DNA of 64,000 nucleotides from Solen grandis (Eukaryota; Mollusca; Bivalvia; Adapedonta; Solenidae), in assembly GCA_021229015.1 (NCBI GenBank), contig CM037785.1, forward strand, positions 3,440,350-3,504,349, in the 5' to 3' direction. The translations under genes and the position numbers were made by a program. The number at the start of each line of letters is the position of its first letter. Position 1 is the stretch's first letter. Positions 27,001 to 34,130 of the stretch are shown piece after piece. The notes beneath the pieces were generated by a model, which made no database searches, was not told where the DNA came from, and worked only from the letters and a program-made list of their open reading frames with translations.

Positions 27001-30000
27001 ACCAAAAGTAAAGATAGGGCAGGATGTTATCGTTAAAAATGCACGAACTAACAAACTAGATAAGTTTTATAAGCCTTACTACCGAATAAATGAACAAATA
27101 GCGCCTTTAACCTTTAAGGTAAATAATGTGGCAGAAGGCAGTGGAAAAGAAGTCAATTCCCAAAAAAGCTGACATTGACACTTGGGAGATGTCCCAAGAG
27201 AATAGCAATCAAAAGCAATTAAAATTCTGACTCGAAATCGATCCATGAACCGCTCATGAATGCCGTTACTCTTCTGGAGAAATGAAAAGTTTCCGTTGGC
27301 CGAACTAAGGCGTATTTATAGGCGCAAGCGGGATAGGCAACAAGAGCCAGAGTCCTCTATTAGTTAGGAGAGCCAGAACAATGTAAATAGGTCAAGTTAA
27401 AATGAAATCTCAAAATAAGCTTATGGCTAGTCTCCGTAACAAGCGTTGTGCTTGTGGGAAGAACGAGATAATGATGACACAGATAAATCTAGCGGAAAAC
27501 ACTCACTAATCAGTAGATTAAGCAGATATTATATTGTAAATATTCTCGAGATTAATGTTGTACAAACGGACAATTCAGGTTTTGACGCAAATTGGACTGA
27601 CAATGAAAGTACATACATCTATTCATGAATCGGAGGGACAAGATTAATGAATACTGTAAAACGCTTGTGAATCCTAATGAAAAATTACCATTCTGCGATT
27701 AATGTTTTGATGAACTATGGGAATATATTCACTAACGCCAGTGACGCTCTTACCTCAACAGCATTAACTACCAAGATGCCTTTCGATGTCATGAAGATTC
27801 CCAAAGCTTGCAGCGCCACTTACCTGCCTGGTATAACAATAAGAAAAGGCCAAAATCACCGATGAACTACTAATTTCATTAAGAGAAACTGTAGATTTAT
27901 CGCCGTATGGCGGTTTTTAACTAAACACATACCTCAGTACAATCATACTGAAATACCCAACTAAAGCAAATTAAATATATACCTATATACCATATGCTAG
28001 ACTGCCTAATGTTCGACAGCCAAAACAAATCAAGGAAAAGTTATGTCACTTTGTATATAGCTATTGGGATTGGTTCATTTATAATATGTGTTAGCATGTT
28101 TGTGTATTGCAGAAAGATACGCACTAAGATACGCAAGAAGATACCGGCAGTAACAAATCATCTAGGGTTTTTGAGTACTTACCAGTTGATAGAATATTTG
28201 GATCTAGTAAGACTTCCAATGATAGGATGATGGTGAGCGCATCCGCAGCTGTGGAGGAACCCACAAGTACAGTGACACCATCGAAAGAGATTTTTTTTAT
28301 ATCCCAGTTAACTGGGGTCAGACATGGAGCAATAGCTCGCGCCGACATGAATTGTGTAAATACCATGATTTTTATGTTATGTATAAATATGTGTTCTGAT
28401 CACACTATAATGTTGTTGAAGTACCAGTATCTTATCATTGTTAGAGCTAAATCCGAATGCACCTACACCGTATACGCCTATGTCTGAATTTCATCCCCGA
28501 AAGACCTTGAGAAATGCCAAATTTACGGTAAAGTTCCATTAGAAAAAGTAGAAGTTGTTGCTGTCTCGTTCTCGTACAGCTCAAAACAACGTCAGCATAA
28601 AATTAACAAAAATAAGTGGTTTTCATAAGTTCCCTTTTTTTTTGTTTATGTCTCTTCTACTACGGTGTGTCAAAATATGTTCAAGCTATAGCAAAGCCCA
28701 CGAACTTCTGAAACACCCCATGTACGCTGAGACATCCGTGATTATACTGAGCAGTGTGTTTCAGAACACGCCCCTACGAATTTTTCTCACTATATTAGCA
28801 TAAAGTGCCCTGTCTGCACAACTAAGGATTCCTGGACGTATTCTTTCATTTAATAGTTCACTATGTGGGCTTAATTAAACACCAAGAGGTTAATCAAGCA
28901 CCATTTAAGGTTTTGCTTTTTCGAAAGTATTTTTCCCTTGCAAATTGTAAGATAAAACGCACAGGGGCTTTAATTATTACTCTGTGTAGTGTGAAGTGGA
29001 TGTAAAGGGAAAACATTGACACATTGAATACCATGACTTATGCGAAAAGTACATGGACAACTGCCTGACTTCCGCGAAGATGACGACAGTGCTTATGTGA
29101 ACTGACTATTACATCTATGAATGACAGCAGTGCATACAATCAATATTTATATTTGTAAAGCACAAATGTTGACCATAATTGTTTTTCTGTCTGGTAATGT
29201 TGATTATATCATCACCATTTCTACGATGTAACAACTGTGTTGACTTTATGTAAATAGCACCATATGACAAGGTTGGGCCACGTTCACCTTATAATAATTA
29301 AGGTAACCAGTCACAGGTCAACTGGTGGTCAGGTGTTGGTCACTTGTGATTTAATTCTCATACCCCAAAGTTCATTAGAGTAACTATTATCAAATTAACC
29401 CTCAAATAAATTACCGATATGAATATTTGGCAATTTGTGTCCACCCTGGCCATATTACTACATAAGAAGTCTGCAATAAAGACCAGGCGCGCTCCTTTGA
29501 ATTAGACTGCAAAATATACGTCACTTGTGTGTACAGCTAGATAGGCTGAAGGAGGTAAATCTGCTCAAAAAAATTAGAAATTGTCTGATATTTTGTTAGT
29601 TATTTAGCCATGGTAAGCTGAACTAAGTGTACAATTAAAACTTAATATACGGACTAACAGCGTTGTGTGTTGGAAGAAAGACTGGTTGTCAATAAAGATC
29701 GTAATAAAAATAGATTCTGGGTTGAAGTAGGGATCATAAAGGACTCGAAGGGTCACATGATGTACATGTATGTTAAGTTTCAGGATGATGTTAAGTCATC
29801 TTCATAGAAAAAAAACGTTAAACACAAGTGCAGAACAATTTTACCATGTTCATCAAACCGTGAAATAAAGGTCACAGCTATTAATTTGAATAATAATAAA
29901 TATATCATATAGATTATAAGAAAAGAATCAAAACCGTGTTGTATATGTGTACCTAATTTCATGAAGATGTGAAGTCATCTTCACAGAAAAAAAGATAAAC

Positions 30001-31831
30001 GCAAGGTAAACATTAAAAAGAATAAGCAATTGTTACAATTTTCATCAAACCGTGAAATAAAGGTTACAGCTATTAATTTGCAATAACATATTAAAATGTT
30101 GTTATCATGATGAAGTCATGAATATGTTCATGAAGGTTTAAAGTCATCTTCTTGGGAAAAAAACACAAAGGTAAACCTGAGAAACAATAACCAATTATAA
30201 AATATTCATCAAACCGTCACAGCCATAAATCTGCATGAATATCAAATATAGTATATAGATAGATCATAACATGATGTATACTTGTATCTAGTTTCTTAAA
30301 GATGCGGAGTCATCTTCACAGAAAAAAAGCCTAAACGCAAAAGTAAACCTGAGGCAGAACATTCAATTTTACCATATTCATCCAACCGTGAAGAAAATGT
30401 CACAATCATAAATCTGCATTAATATTAAATAGTCTTTATCATGATGTACATGTGCACCTAGTTTCATAAGGATGTGATGTCATCTTCATAGAAAAAAAAT
30501 TAAACACAAATGTAAACCGGAGGTGAAAATGAAGCATAACAACTAATTTTAACATGTTCATCCAACCGTGAAATATAGTTCACATCTGATCTCTTTCGAT
30601 TTTCAGTCGACCAATCAAAACCTAGAGTAAAAACATAGGTTTCACCATTTATTTAGATAAATAATAAAAAGCATACCATGATGTTCATGTGTACCTAGTT
30701 ACATGAAGATCTGAAGGCATATTAATAAAAAAAAAACAGAAAACGAAACCTGGTGCAGAACAACCAACTTTACCATGTTCAACAATCCTTGAAATAAAGG
30801 TCACAGCTATTAATTTGCATAAATATTCAAACGTTGATATCATGACGTACATGTGTACATAGTTTCATTCAGATGTGAAGTAATCTTCATAGAAAAAAAA
30901 GCTTAAACGCAAATGTAAACCTGAGGCTTAAACGGCAATTTTACCATATTCATCCAACTGTGAAGAGGTCACAGCCATAAATTTGCATTAATATAAAATA
31001 GTTTATATCATAATGTACATGTGTAGCTAGTTTAATAAACATGTGAAGTCAACTTCTTAGGAAAATAGCTTAAATGCAAAGGTAATCCTGTGCTGAGACG
31101 GACGGATATACGAACGGATGCACGTACGGACGCACAGACCAAAAATCTATAAGCCCGGCTACGGAGTTGGCGGGCATAAAAACTAGTTTGCCTTATTCAC
31201 TACAGTACATTGACTTATATTTCTTGCAGCTCTTTGGCGATAATATACTTTTGGCATTAGTCCCAGGTTCGATTCCATGTGACGTACGTGTAAGGGTACG
31301 GTGGTTGCCCATCCAGACACGTGGATTTTCTCCGGGATATCAAGTTTTCTAACCACAATAATGACCACATACGCCGTCACCAGAGCCATCGAGAGTGATT
31401 AATATAAGTTGTGGTAACTTGTTTCATAAACGATGTTAAATAAATAAAGTTAAAAAAAATTTGGTGGGGTGGGGATTAGTTGATAAAGACTGGTGTGGTG
31501 TGTCTATTCTGCTTTTTCCGTATGTTTTATTACGGAAGTGGAACGGTGGAACAATCCAAATATAATTTGAAATGCTTTTTAGTAAATAATGCTTCGTGAT
31601 ACGATTCAGAATAAAACTTTACACTGGAAAAGAAAGGTGGTTTCAACTTACATCATACTGTGTGTCAGATATTTTCCATACACTCATTACATTGCTGCGA
31701 CAAAACTTATAGTGAATGGGTTTCACATCGGAGCATACATCCATGATGAAAACGTCTCCGCCTGCTCTTACTGCAACTGCGCATACGCACGAGCCACTGT
31801 TACGCGAACAGGGAAACGTCTGTATCTGGAC
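9862..31831 (-). CDS. VWDE-like transmembrane protein, 11 exons, 5' end not seen
   Basis: Eleven exons on the minus strand join with consensus GT-AG borders and matching phases: 31831-31652, 21748-21573, 16824-16542, 15863-15702, 12888-12717, 12434-12247, 11929-11651, 11341-11233, 10974-10824, 10483-10355 and 10072-9862. Together they are 2,040 bp, 679 codons plus a TAA stop. Domain order: part of a von Willebrand type D domain (residues 1-118, with GLCG at 98-101), a basic linker, an EGF-like module (312-338), a Cys-rich region, a CxIDGxC module (from 481), an acidic stretch, one transmembrane helix (about 536-560) and a ~119-residue cytoplasmic tail. This order matches VWDE and its mollusc relatives. 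The N-terminal part (signal peptide, start of VWD) is upstream of 31831 or missing. Furin-like sites RNRR, RKR and RKRR suggest processing. All exons are open and all splice sites intact, so the gene looks functional. Ligand and role are unknown. Confidence 0.85.
10355..10483 (-). CDS. VWDE-like exon J: cytoplasmic tail, motif copy 1
   Basis: 1 base, 42 codons and 2 bases, a symmetrical phase 2-2 exon. It contains EDVNTM and, 25 residues later, LPPIC. The same pair recurs in the next exon. The donor is ATAG|GTACC and the acceptor TATAATTTCAG. Confidence 0.8.
10824..10974 (-). CDS. VWDE-like exon I: acidic stalk and transmembrane helix
   Basis: 2 bases, 49 codons and 2 bases, phase 1 to 2. 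An acidic stalk (PPLDDEDSTGNNDED) is followed by a transmembrane helix with core VVTIVAISGTIIGVLFIL (about 10844-10918) and the stop-transfer YKRK. This fixes the protein as single-pass with the tail inside the cell. Confidence 0.85.
11233..11341 (-). CDS. VWDE-like exon H: CxIDGxC module
   Basis: 36 codons plus 1 base, phase 0 to 1. It contains TCFIDGKCFTYGQ, then CEVCYP and W. This four-cysteine module is found near the C-terminus of VWDE extracellular regions. The donor ATG|GTATAT is acceptable. Confidence 0.82.
11651..11929 (-). CDS. VWDE-like exon G
   Basis: 93 codons, phase 0 to 0. The acceptor is TTTCTATTCACAG and the donor AAG|GTAAAA. It carries a furin-like RKRRD site (protein residues about 423-427), then NIAISNDGIHFSDSSAVVVF and DSTCQ. 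This 'ISNDG.xFS....V.VxDSxC' segment is characteristic of VWDE-family proteins. Confidence 0.85.
12012..12073. repeat. (TA)n microsatellite
   Basis: A long TA tract with one AAT interruption, within the intron between exons F and G of the VWDE-like gene. The 'IYIYIY' translation across it is spurious. Confidence 0.95.
12247..12434 (-). CDS. VWDE-like exon F: rest of EGF module
   Basis: 2 bases plus 62 codons, phase 1 to 0. It completes the EGF module with TCLCFDDFTGPTC. The typical VWDE sequence after EGF follows (APLTIYDIEGGVCDLALGEDC, then NFTCRIDVYK, including an N-glycosylation sequon). The donor is AAG|GTAGGC. Confidence 0.88.
12717..12888 (-). CDS. VWDE-like exon E: start of EGF module
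   Basis: 57 codons plus 1 base, phase 0 to 1. The acceptor is TTTATTCAAG and the donor AATG|GTAAGT. The last part, TCPDDCSQHGECIN, is the first half of an EGF-like domain. The phase-1 border within the EGF module matches common EGF exon structure. Confidence 0.85.
13085..13860. repeat. diverged tandem array, unit about 150 bp
   Basis: Several diverged copies of a unit containing 'gagttacggttcttgtgcat', 'ctacccacctatgaagtttc', 'gttatgctccgg' and 'ggcaataactccaaaatta'. A related array lies at 48480-48770. It is intronic in the VWDE-like gene and non-coding. Confidence 0.8.
14010..14257 (-). mobile_element. SINE with tRNA-like head and Meta-type core
   Basis: On the minus strand this has an A box (TGGCCGAGAGG, 14238-14248) and a B box (GGGTTCGAATCCC, 14181-14193) within a Ser/Leu-like head with a long variable arm. 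A core follows containing CTTCCAGCTGGCTTGCGG and AGGTCGATGGTTCTACCC, then a tail with GCGACGGTAAACTTAA. The same core and tail occur at 41160-41385. RNA polymerase III transcription from the head is expected for the family. Cloverleaf integrity was not tested. Confidence 0.8.
14746..15681. repeat. dispersed repeat bounded by CTCACCTGAG / CTCAGGTGAGC
   Basis: A roughly 0.94-kb non-coding unit. It opens with GGGCCATGATGGCCCCATAT and CGCTCACCTGAG, and closes with GCTCAGGTGAGCTAAA, so the ends are short inverted matches. It has no protein frame. A shorter relative with a CAAGTGAGCTAAA end lies at 24690-24870. A non-autonomous mobile element is likely; the class is undetermined. Confidence 0.6.
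15702..15863 (-). CDS. VWDE-like exon D
   Basis: 54 codons, phase 0 to 0, ending LKACALDTL just before donor TTG|GTAATT. The AxxACxLD-type motif recurs in VWDE proteins after the VWD domain. A dispersed repeat (14746-15681) ends only about 20 bp inside the following intron, yet the donor remains intact. Confidence 0.8.
16542..16824 (-). CDS. VWDE-like exon C: post-VWD linker with dibasic sites
   Basis: 1 base plus 94 codons, phase 2 to 0. The donor CAT|GTAAGG is strong. The peptide begins with the post-VWD 'D-F...W' segment (VDFEFAADWSYTRR). It then carries CICPK and CVSTEYQIC, and a highly basic stretch with RNRRS and LLRKRE, which look like proprotein-convertase sites. The ~4.7-kb intron upstream holds the P2X7-ballast element. 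Confidence 0.85.
17190..17275. repeat. fragment of the CGAAAAGACG fold-back element
   Basis: The sequence TGGTGGCTATTTTCTGCC through TTTTCGGGGCGAAAGGTCG and ACGAAAAGACG matches, in reverse orientation, the right end of the fold-back element at 19690-20045. It is a partial second copy of that repeat family. Confidence 0.65.
17621..19301. mobile_element. TTAA-flanked TIR element carrying a P2X7-ballast ORF
   Basis: The left end (17621-17769) and right end (19153-19301) are inverted repeats of about 150 bp that agree at roughly nine positions in ten by eye. Both begin with AGGAATACGCTCGGCTGA immediately inside TTAA. TTAA target duplication is typical of piggyBac and Kolobok DNA transposons. The element has no transposase frame; its only credible gene is the minus-strand ORF at 18040-18375. 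It sits in an intron of the VWDE-like gene. It is therefore non-autonomous in its present form, either a cargo-bearing derivative or a deleted copy. Confidence 0.75.
18040..18375 (-). CDS. P2X7 C-terminal (ballast) domain protein, half-length
   Basis: 111 codons, ATG at 18375, stop TAA, with AATAAA within about 10 bases after the stop (near 18028-18033). After an acidic N-terminus the protein carries FCLCDNCVMMPSNMENVCC (Cys 38, 40, 43, 54, 55), then CITDHTDFHTL and NDSVLEVAF (Cys 70, His 74). This is the zinc-binding first half of the P2X7 intracellular 'ballast' domain, which in invertebrates also occurs in proteins with no P2X channel. The second half (…QF.LW…VIPSCV…IR…FPDP) is absent, and there is no channel or transmembrane region. 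Because it ends at its own poly(A) signal inside a TIR element, it may be an element-encoded protein rather than a host exon. Function is unknown. Confidence 0.7.
   Translation of the reverse strand: MECIVPYDFEPEYTEEELQLLQDNDVREEEYLCAEDFCLCDNCVMMPSNMENVCCKSSDSVVGNLDELTCITDHTDFHTLVLNDSVLEVAFITILAYKGHRTRAPDSLTHE
19302..19550. repeat. related solo element end
   Basis: The right edge (19529-19550) repeats the terminal inverted-repeat sequence TCAGCCGAGCGTATTCCT followed by TTAA. The interior shares GTGACGTCACAGA with the element's left interior (near 17831). It looks like the end of a second, related element abutting the first, with TTAA at both borders. Confidence 0.5.
19690..20045. repeat. fold-back repeat of CGAAAAGACG units
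   Basis: Many copies of TTTCGGGGCGAAAAGACGAA in one orientation on the left meet the reverse orientation on the right, around a near-perfect palindrome at 19871-19906 (15-bp arms, 6-bp loop). The sequence lacks stops in several frames on both strands, so the open frames here are not genes. A partial copy at 17190-17275 shows that it is dispersed. Confidence 0.75.
20180..20850. repeat. tandem array, unit about 150 bp, about four copies
   Basis: Repeated phrases include 'gacctgaggattgc', 'cgcgacacatcgtc', 'gtgaacatttctgccatgta', 'tccatcaaggaatgtctgag' and 'ttatggagcgg'. Copies are diverged. It is intronic and non-coding. Confidence 0.8.
21573..21748 (-). CDS. VWDE-like exon B: VWD domain part 2 (GLCG)
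   Basis: 58 codons plus 2 bases, phase 0 to 2. The acceptor ATTCATTCCTCTTCAG and donor TTTAA|GTAAGA are good. The peptide contains FPIGTMVSVQIHE and RPDGLCGSLSDD, the diagnostic 'GLCG...D' end of VWD domains. It follows exon A in phase. Confidence 0.85.
21837..22140. repeat. direct repeat, copy 1 (partner at 29516-29757)
   Basis: It shares long collinear stretches with 29516-29757: 'cagctagataggctgaa', 'gatattttgttagttatt', 'gtaagctg', 'agtgtacaatt' and 'gttgtcaa..aagatc'. The open frame on the minus strand is not conserved between the copies, so this looks non-coding. Confidence 0.7.
22240..22990. repeat. tandem array, unit about 140 bp, about four copies
   Basis: Repeated phrases include 'atgaaaccaatggtcagaat', 'tttagcac.aatggtcacc', 'ataaagttgatcccttgaaa' and 'ggggtcagctagtttcctt'. 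It ends at 'ccagggctatatggccctct'. Non-coding. Confidence 0.8.
23570..24073. mobile_element. MITE-like element with about 75-bp inverted ends
   Basis: The left arm (TTTCAAAGCAATCTCATAAA … TTGACAACATCA, 23570-23660) is matched in reverse by the right arm (TGATGTTGTCAGATTC … TAATGAGATTGCTTTCAA, 23995-24073). The centre has no coding frame. Exact ends and target duplication were not resolved. Confidence 0.5.
24371..24560 (+). pseudogene. gypsy reverse transcriptase fragment
   Basis: It contains VDMKSGFWQMKVDE (the first catalytic Asp region of gypsy RT), then FHIKVAPFGI and FQSLVNIVLRG, which match the 'YEFKVMPFGL…F…M…L' region. The block with the second catalytic motif (YxDD) is missing where the later insertions lie. 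Confidence 0.75.
24690..24870. repeat. fragment of the GTGAGCTAAA dispersed repeat
   Basis: It ends AGCTCACTTTGGCTCTTCGT and GCCAAGTGAGCTAAA, similar to the end of the 14746-15681 repeat. It includes the phrase GACGACGGACGCCGGACAAG common near such ends. It lies inside the gypsy relic. Confidence 0.5.
24931..25235 (+). mobile_element. SINE with tRNA-like head, inside gypsy relic
   Basis: An A-box-like GTGTGGTAAGAGTG (near 24944) and a B box (GGGTTCGATCCCC, 24982-24994) form a tRNA-derived head. The tail ends GTTGGACGTTAAACCCAATA. Gypsy reverse transcriptase homology resumes directly after it at 25236, so the SINE inserted into the already integrated retroelement. Confidence 0.8.
25236..25780 (+). 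pseudogene. gypsy RT thumb and RNase H fragment
   Basis: It begins with KFSKCSF, then GFILNKKGYRPDPGKVE. It continues in shifted frames with a WTPECQNAFEKLKEGL-like block, an RNase H segment (DASSFSIGTIFCQ) and a LSVIERESFVLEYALDK-like segment. Multiple frame changes and stops are present. Confidence 0.75.
26340..27172 (+). pseudogene. gypsy integrase fragment
   Basis: A Cys pair in the zinc-knuckle context (HVSRAK / CVTCQMR) lies near 26390. A core remnant follows with a SDNG-like catalytic context near 26600, a GLIERVNR segment near 26690, and an intact C-terminal piece at 26960-27170 (VKIGQDVIVKNARTNKLDKF) typical of the integrase chromodomain-proximal region. Frames are broken. Confidence 0.65.
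27173..28490 (+). other. 3' flank of the gypsy relic, with a TM-bearing ORF
   Basis: Short frames follow integrase. One at 27994-28230 (78 codons) encodes a hydrophobic helix (VTLYIAIGIGSFIICVSMFV) followed by a basic tail (CRKIRTKIRKK). In gypsy elements a third ORF in this position can be envelope-like, but no envelope motifs are recognised, so this is only a positional suggestion. Confidence 0.3.
28491..29515. other. no gene seen
   Basis: AT-rich intronic DNA of the VWDE-like gene. Nothing recognisable on either strand; short frames lack motifs. Confidence 0.5.
29516..29757. repeat. direct repeat, copy 2 (partner at 21837-22140)
   Basis: It is collinear with the copy 7.7 kb away and in the same orientation, with small insertions and deletions. 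It runs directly into the tandem array that starts at about 29750. Confidence 0.7.
29750..31150. repeat. tandem array, unit about 160-200 bp, seven to eight copies
   Basis: Repeated phrases include 'atgatgtacatgtgtaccta', 'gatgtgaagtcatcttcata', 'gaaaaaaa..taaacgcaa', 'gtaaacctgaggcagaac' and 'aaccgtgaaataaaggtcac'. The array ends in a GACGGACG/ACGGACGCAC segment. Non-coding and intronic. Confidence 0.85.
31225..31440 (+). mobile_element. SINE fragment
   Basis: A B box (AGGTTCGATTCC, about 31266-31277) lies in a degraded tRNA-like head. It is followed by CCATCCAGACACGTGGATTT and TCTCCGGG, shared with the SINE at 46481-46640. The tail contains GTTAAATAAATAAAGTT. Confidence 0.65.
31652..31831 (-). 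CDS. VWDE-like exon A: VWD domain part 1
   Basis: 60 codons, phase 0 to 0. The acceptor GAATTTGTTTGATTCAG and the donor GAT|GTAAGT are both strong. The peptide has the VWD signature region with CSRNSGSCVCAVAVRAGG and MDVC, matching the VWDE stretch where cysteines flank 'ar.g.dv..ldvC'. It is the most 5' exon I can support, so the start codon lies beyond it. The intron that follows is about 9.9 kb and holds the gypsy relic and several arrays. Confidence 0.8.
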
Positions 31832-31859
31832 CTGAATCAAACAAATTCATAATTTGAAT

Positions 31860-33460
31860 CAGTTTGTATGCGTTAGATCTGCACAAGTCTCAGACTACTA
31901 GGGTTCGATCTTTTATTACGGGGACGCCTGAACAGGGGTAGGTATAGAAATATATTCAAGCAGAACATACTTATTTTAGGATTCATGTATATCAGAGTTT
32001 AGTATAATTCCATTAATTAATAGAACTGATGGTACGTAATGAAGTAGTTCTTCTCTTTGTACCCTCAGTCATGGGCACACGTTAAAAAAAATCTGAGCAT
32101 TTATCGGAAATTTCGTTTTCAAACTGAGTAATCCCCATGGGTCTGTTCTGGTAAACAAACTTCGCAAATAACAGACACATTCGATATCGATTATTTGTCA
32201 TTTACCTGAACCCATAAGATAAATGATATATTCACAATTTGTATGTAACATTAAAAGGAATGGCATGGTGATCTAGCATACGAACATACCGCTAAAATTA
32301 TTAACTAGGATTTGCTCTCTGGTATTTGCCTTCTTGGCTCTCTTGTATTTTGATGTTTAATGTCATTTCTATGTACAGATATTTGGTATTTCTGGTTTCA
32401 AAATTGGCTATTGAATTTGTCAAATGTTGCAATTAAGTTATATATGTTTTCTGTAGGTGCACGAACAGAATTAATAACAGGACACTCTAGGCCTAAACTG
32501 TATGATTTATCCAATATTACGGTAACCTGTGACTAATGGTTAAATCACACGCTAACAATCAATTTTGTTTCAGTATTTTCATACAGGTACAGAATCCAAA
32601 AAGGCACCAGACGTCACCATTTGCATCCTAGGATTTAAAACAAATTTCCGCGGGGGGGGGCTTGCACATCGTTTTCTGTCCAGCTACGAGCCTGTAAGCT
32701 TATACAAAACATACCATGATTCTTTTATCTTTGCTGATGGAGAAATCGAAAGGCGGCAAAGTGATTATATTCCATCTTCTATGGTTATATTTCATGACAG
32801 TGTACGTGTATAAAATGCTAAAAGGTTACTGTATCTTGAAAAACTTGATCCGTAATTATCATTTGAAGCATTCAATAAATACTTGACATAAGAGGGGGAA
32901 TGGCGAAGATTCACTTTTATACATAACTTTTTACATTTTTACAACACTGAGATTACTTCATTTTCAAATTACATTTTCAAAGTTAAACAATAATTATATT
33001 AAATGGATTTATATCTTTAATAATAATAATTAGGAAAGTCGTAACTGGCATAAAAACAATTACCAAATTACAATAGAAAAGTTACATTATATCTGTTAGT
33101 GACATAACGTTTGTTTTAAAACGGCAGATTAAACGTGCCAATTTACAGATAAACTTACAAAAAAAGGAAATCTTGCAACGATCTAAAATTGCCAAAAATT
33201 GATTGCCATGCGTGGTATAGTAGCTATAGAGTGTTTATTACTGAGAAGGGCGTGTGTATTAGATGCTTTTTTATGCTTTTCAAGTATTACGATAAATTTT
33301 GTTAAAAGTTTGCGACTTAAAGTTATAATAGTGTTCAAATTCATCATAAAATAAACAGGAAAAGGGTATTTGATAGTATTAACCATGTAATAAAAACACA
33401 TTCTACGGCTCGACTTCATGAAAATAACAAATGCAAATATAGATTTTCTTTAAGTGAAAA
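31860..33460. other. no confident gene; one unassigned ORF
   Basis: This is where further 5' exons of the VWDE-like gene would be expected on the minus strand, but none with VWD features was found. A + strand frame at 32565-32813 (82 codons, with a G run) is protein-like in its second half (LYKTYHDSFIFADGEIERR), but I recognise no family. Confidence 0.4.
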
Positions 33461-33549
33461 GAACGAAAATATTTCGCGCGAAGTCGGCTCGGTATTCCCG
33501 AACGTATCCGATTACACACGTAAATTTCCGTGACCGAGTCAAAACAAAC

Positions 33550-33770
33550 ATGGCGGACGACAATCCGAAACGGAAACGCGGAAGACCATTTTACACTGCA
33601 AAAACGCGAACGAAAGAAGTGCTAAAGAACAAGTTAGACTCGCAAACAAAGAACTTATGAAGTGAGAAACTGAGATAGATGTCGTTCCAAGAGGAGCTCA
33701 GTTAAGAACGGATAGCGAAGTTGCGACTTTTTGATCGACATGTTTGTACAGTAGAGTACTGAAGGCTGTT
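33550..33770 (+). pseudogene. first-exon remnant of a multicopy gene family
   Basis: ATG at 33550 in a favourable context (ACAAACATGG) opens MADDNPKRKRGRPFYTAKTR, with a basic AT-hook-like KRKRGRP. After about 26 codons the sensible frame shifts (…VRLANKELMK), meets a TGA, then continues ETEIDVVPRGAQLRTDSEVA and shifts again. The CpG-containing DNA just upstream differs from the AT-rich surroundings and could be the old promoter. I regard it as a dead copy of a gene whose further exons are at 35434 and 37080. Confidence 0.5.
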
Positions 33771-33979
33771 CGCCAAACTTTGCACTTTTCCAGTTTTTGA
33801 TTAATTCTGTAAAATTGCCTAGGTCCATTGCTAACAGATAGGTTTCTTATGAACATATTGTATAAAAACAGAACTTCTGCAGTATCTTATGATCCTTTTT
33901 TAACCAATGGAGTGAGATGTATAAACGTGTTGAAAGAGAGAAAAAAAGGGGGGTTGGGAGAGAGAGAACAGAGAGATTA

Positions 33980-34130
33980 AGAGTTGAAGAACAGAGAGAT
34001 TAAGAGTTGACAGTGAACATTGTTGGCTCATTTGACAATCAAATCAAAGCATTGAGAGAGAGATAGAGAGAGATTATGTGTTGACAGTGACCATTGTTGG
34101 CTCTATTGAAAGTCAAATCAAAGCATAGAG
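33980..34130. repeat. tandem duplication of about 75-80 bp
   Basis: Two copies of 'gagagattaagagttgacagtg(a/c)acattgttggctc…aatcaaatcaaagcat', within GAGA-rich DNA. Confidence 0.7.

Larger units (their letters stand above)
24371..27172 (+). mobile_element. decayed Ty3/gypsy retrotransposon (pol relic)
   Basis: Collinear fragments of a gypsy-type polyprotein lie in the expected order on the + strand: reverse transcriptase, RNase H, integrase. Stops and frameshifts throughout exclude expression. A SINE (24931-25235) and a dispersed repeat piece (24690-24870) interrupt the reverse transcriptase part. No long terminal repeats or primer-binding site were recognised. Confidence 0.75.
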
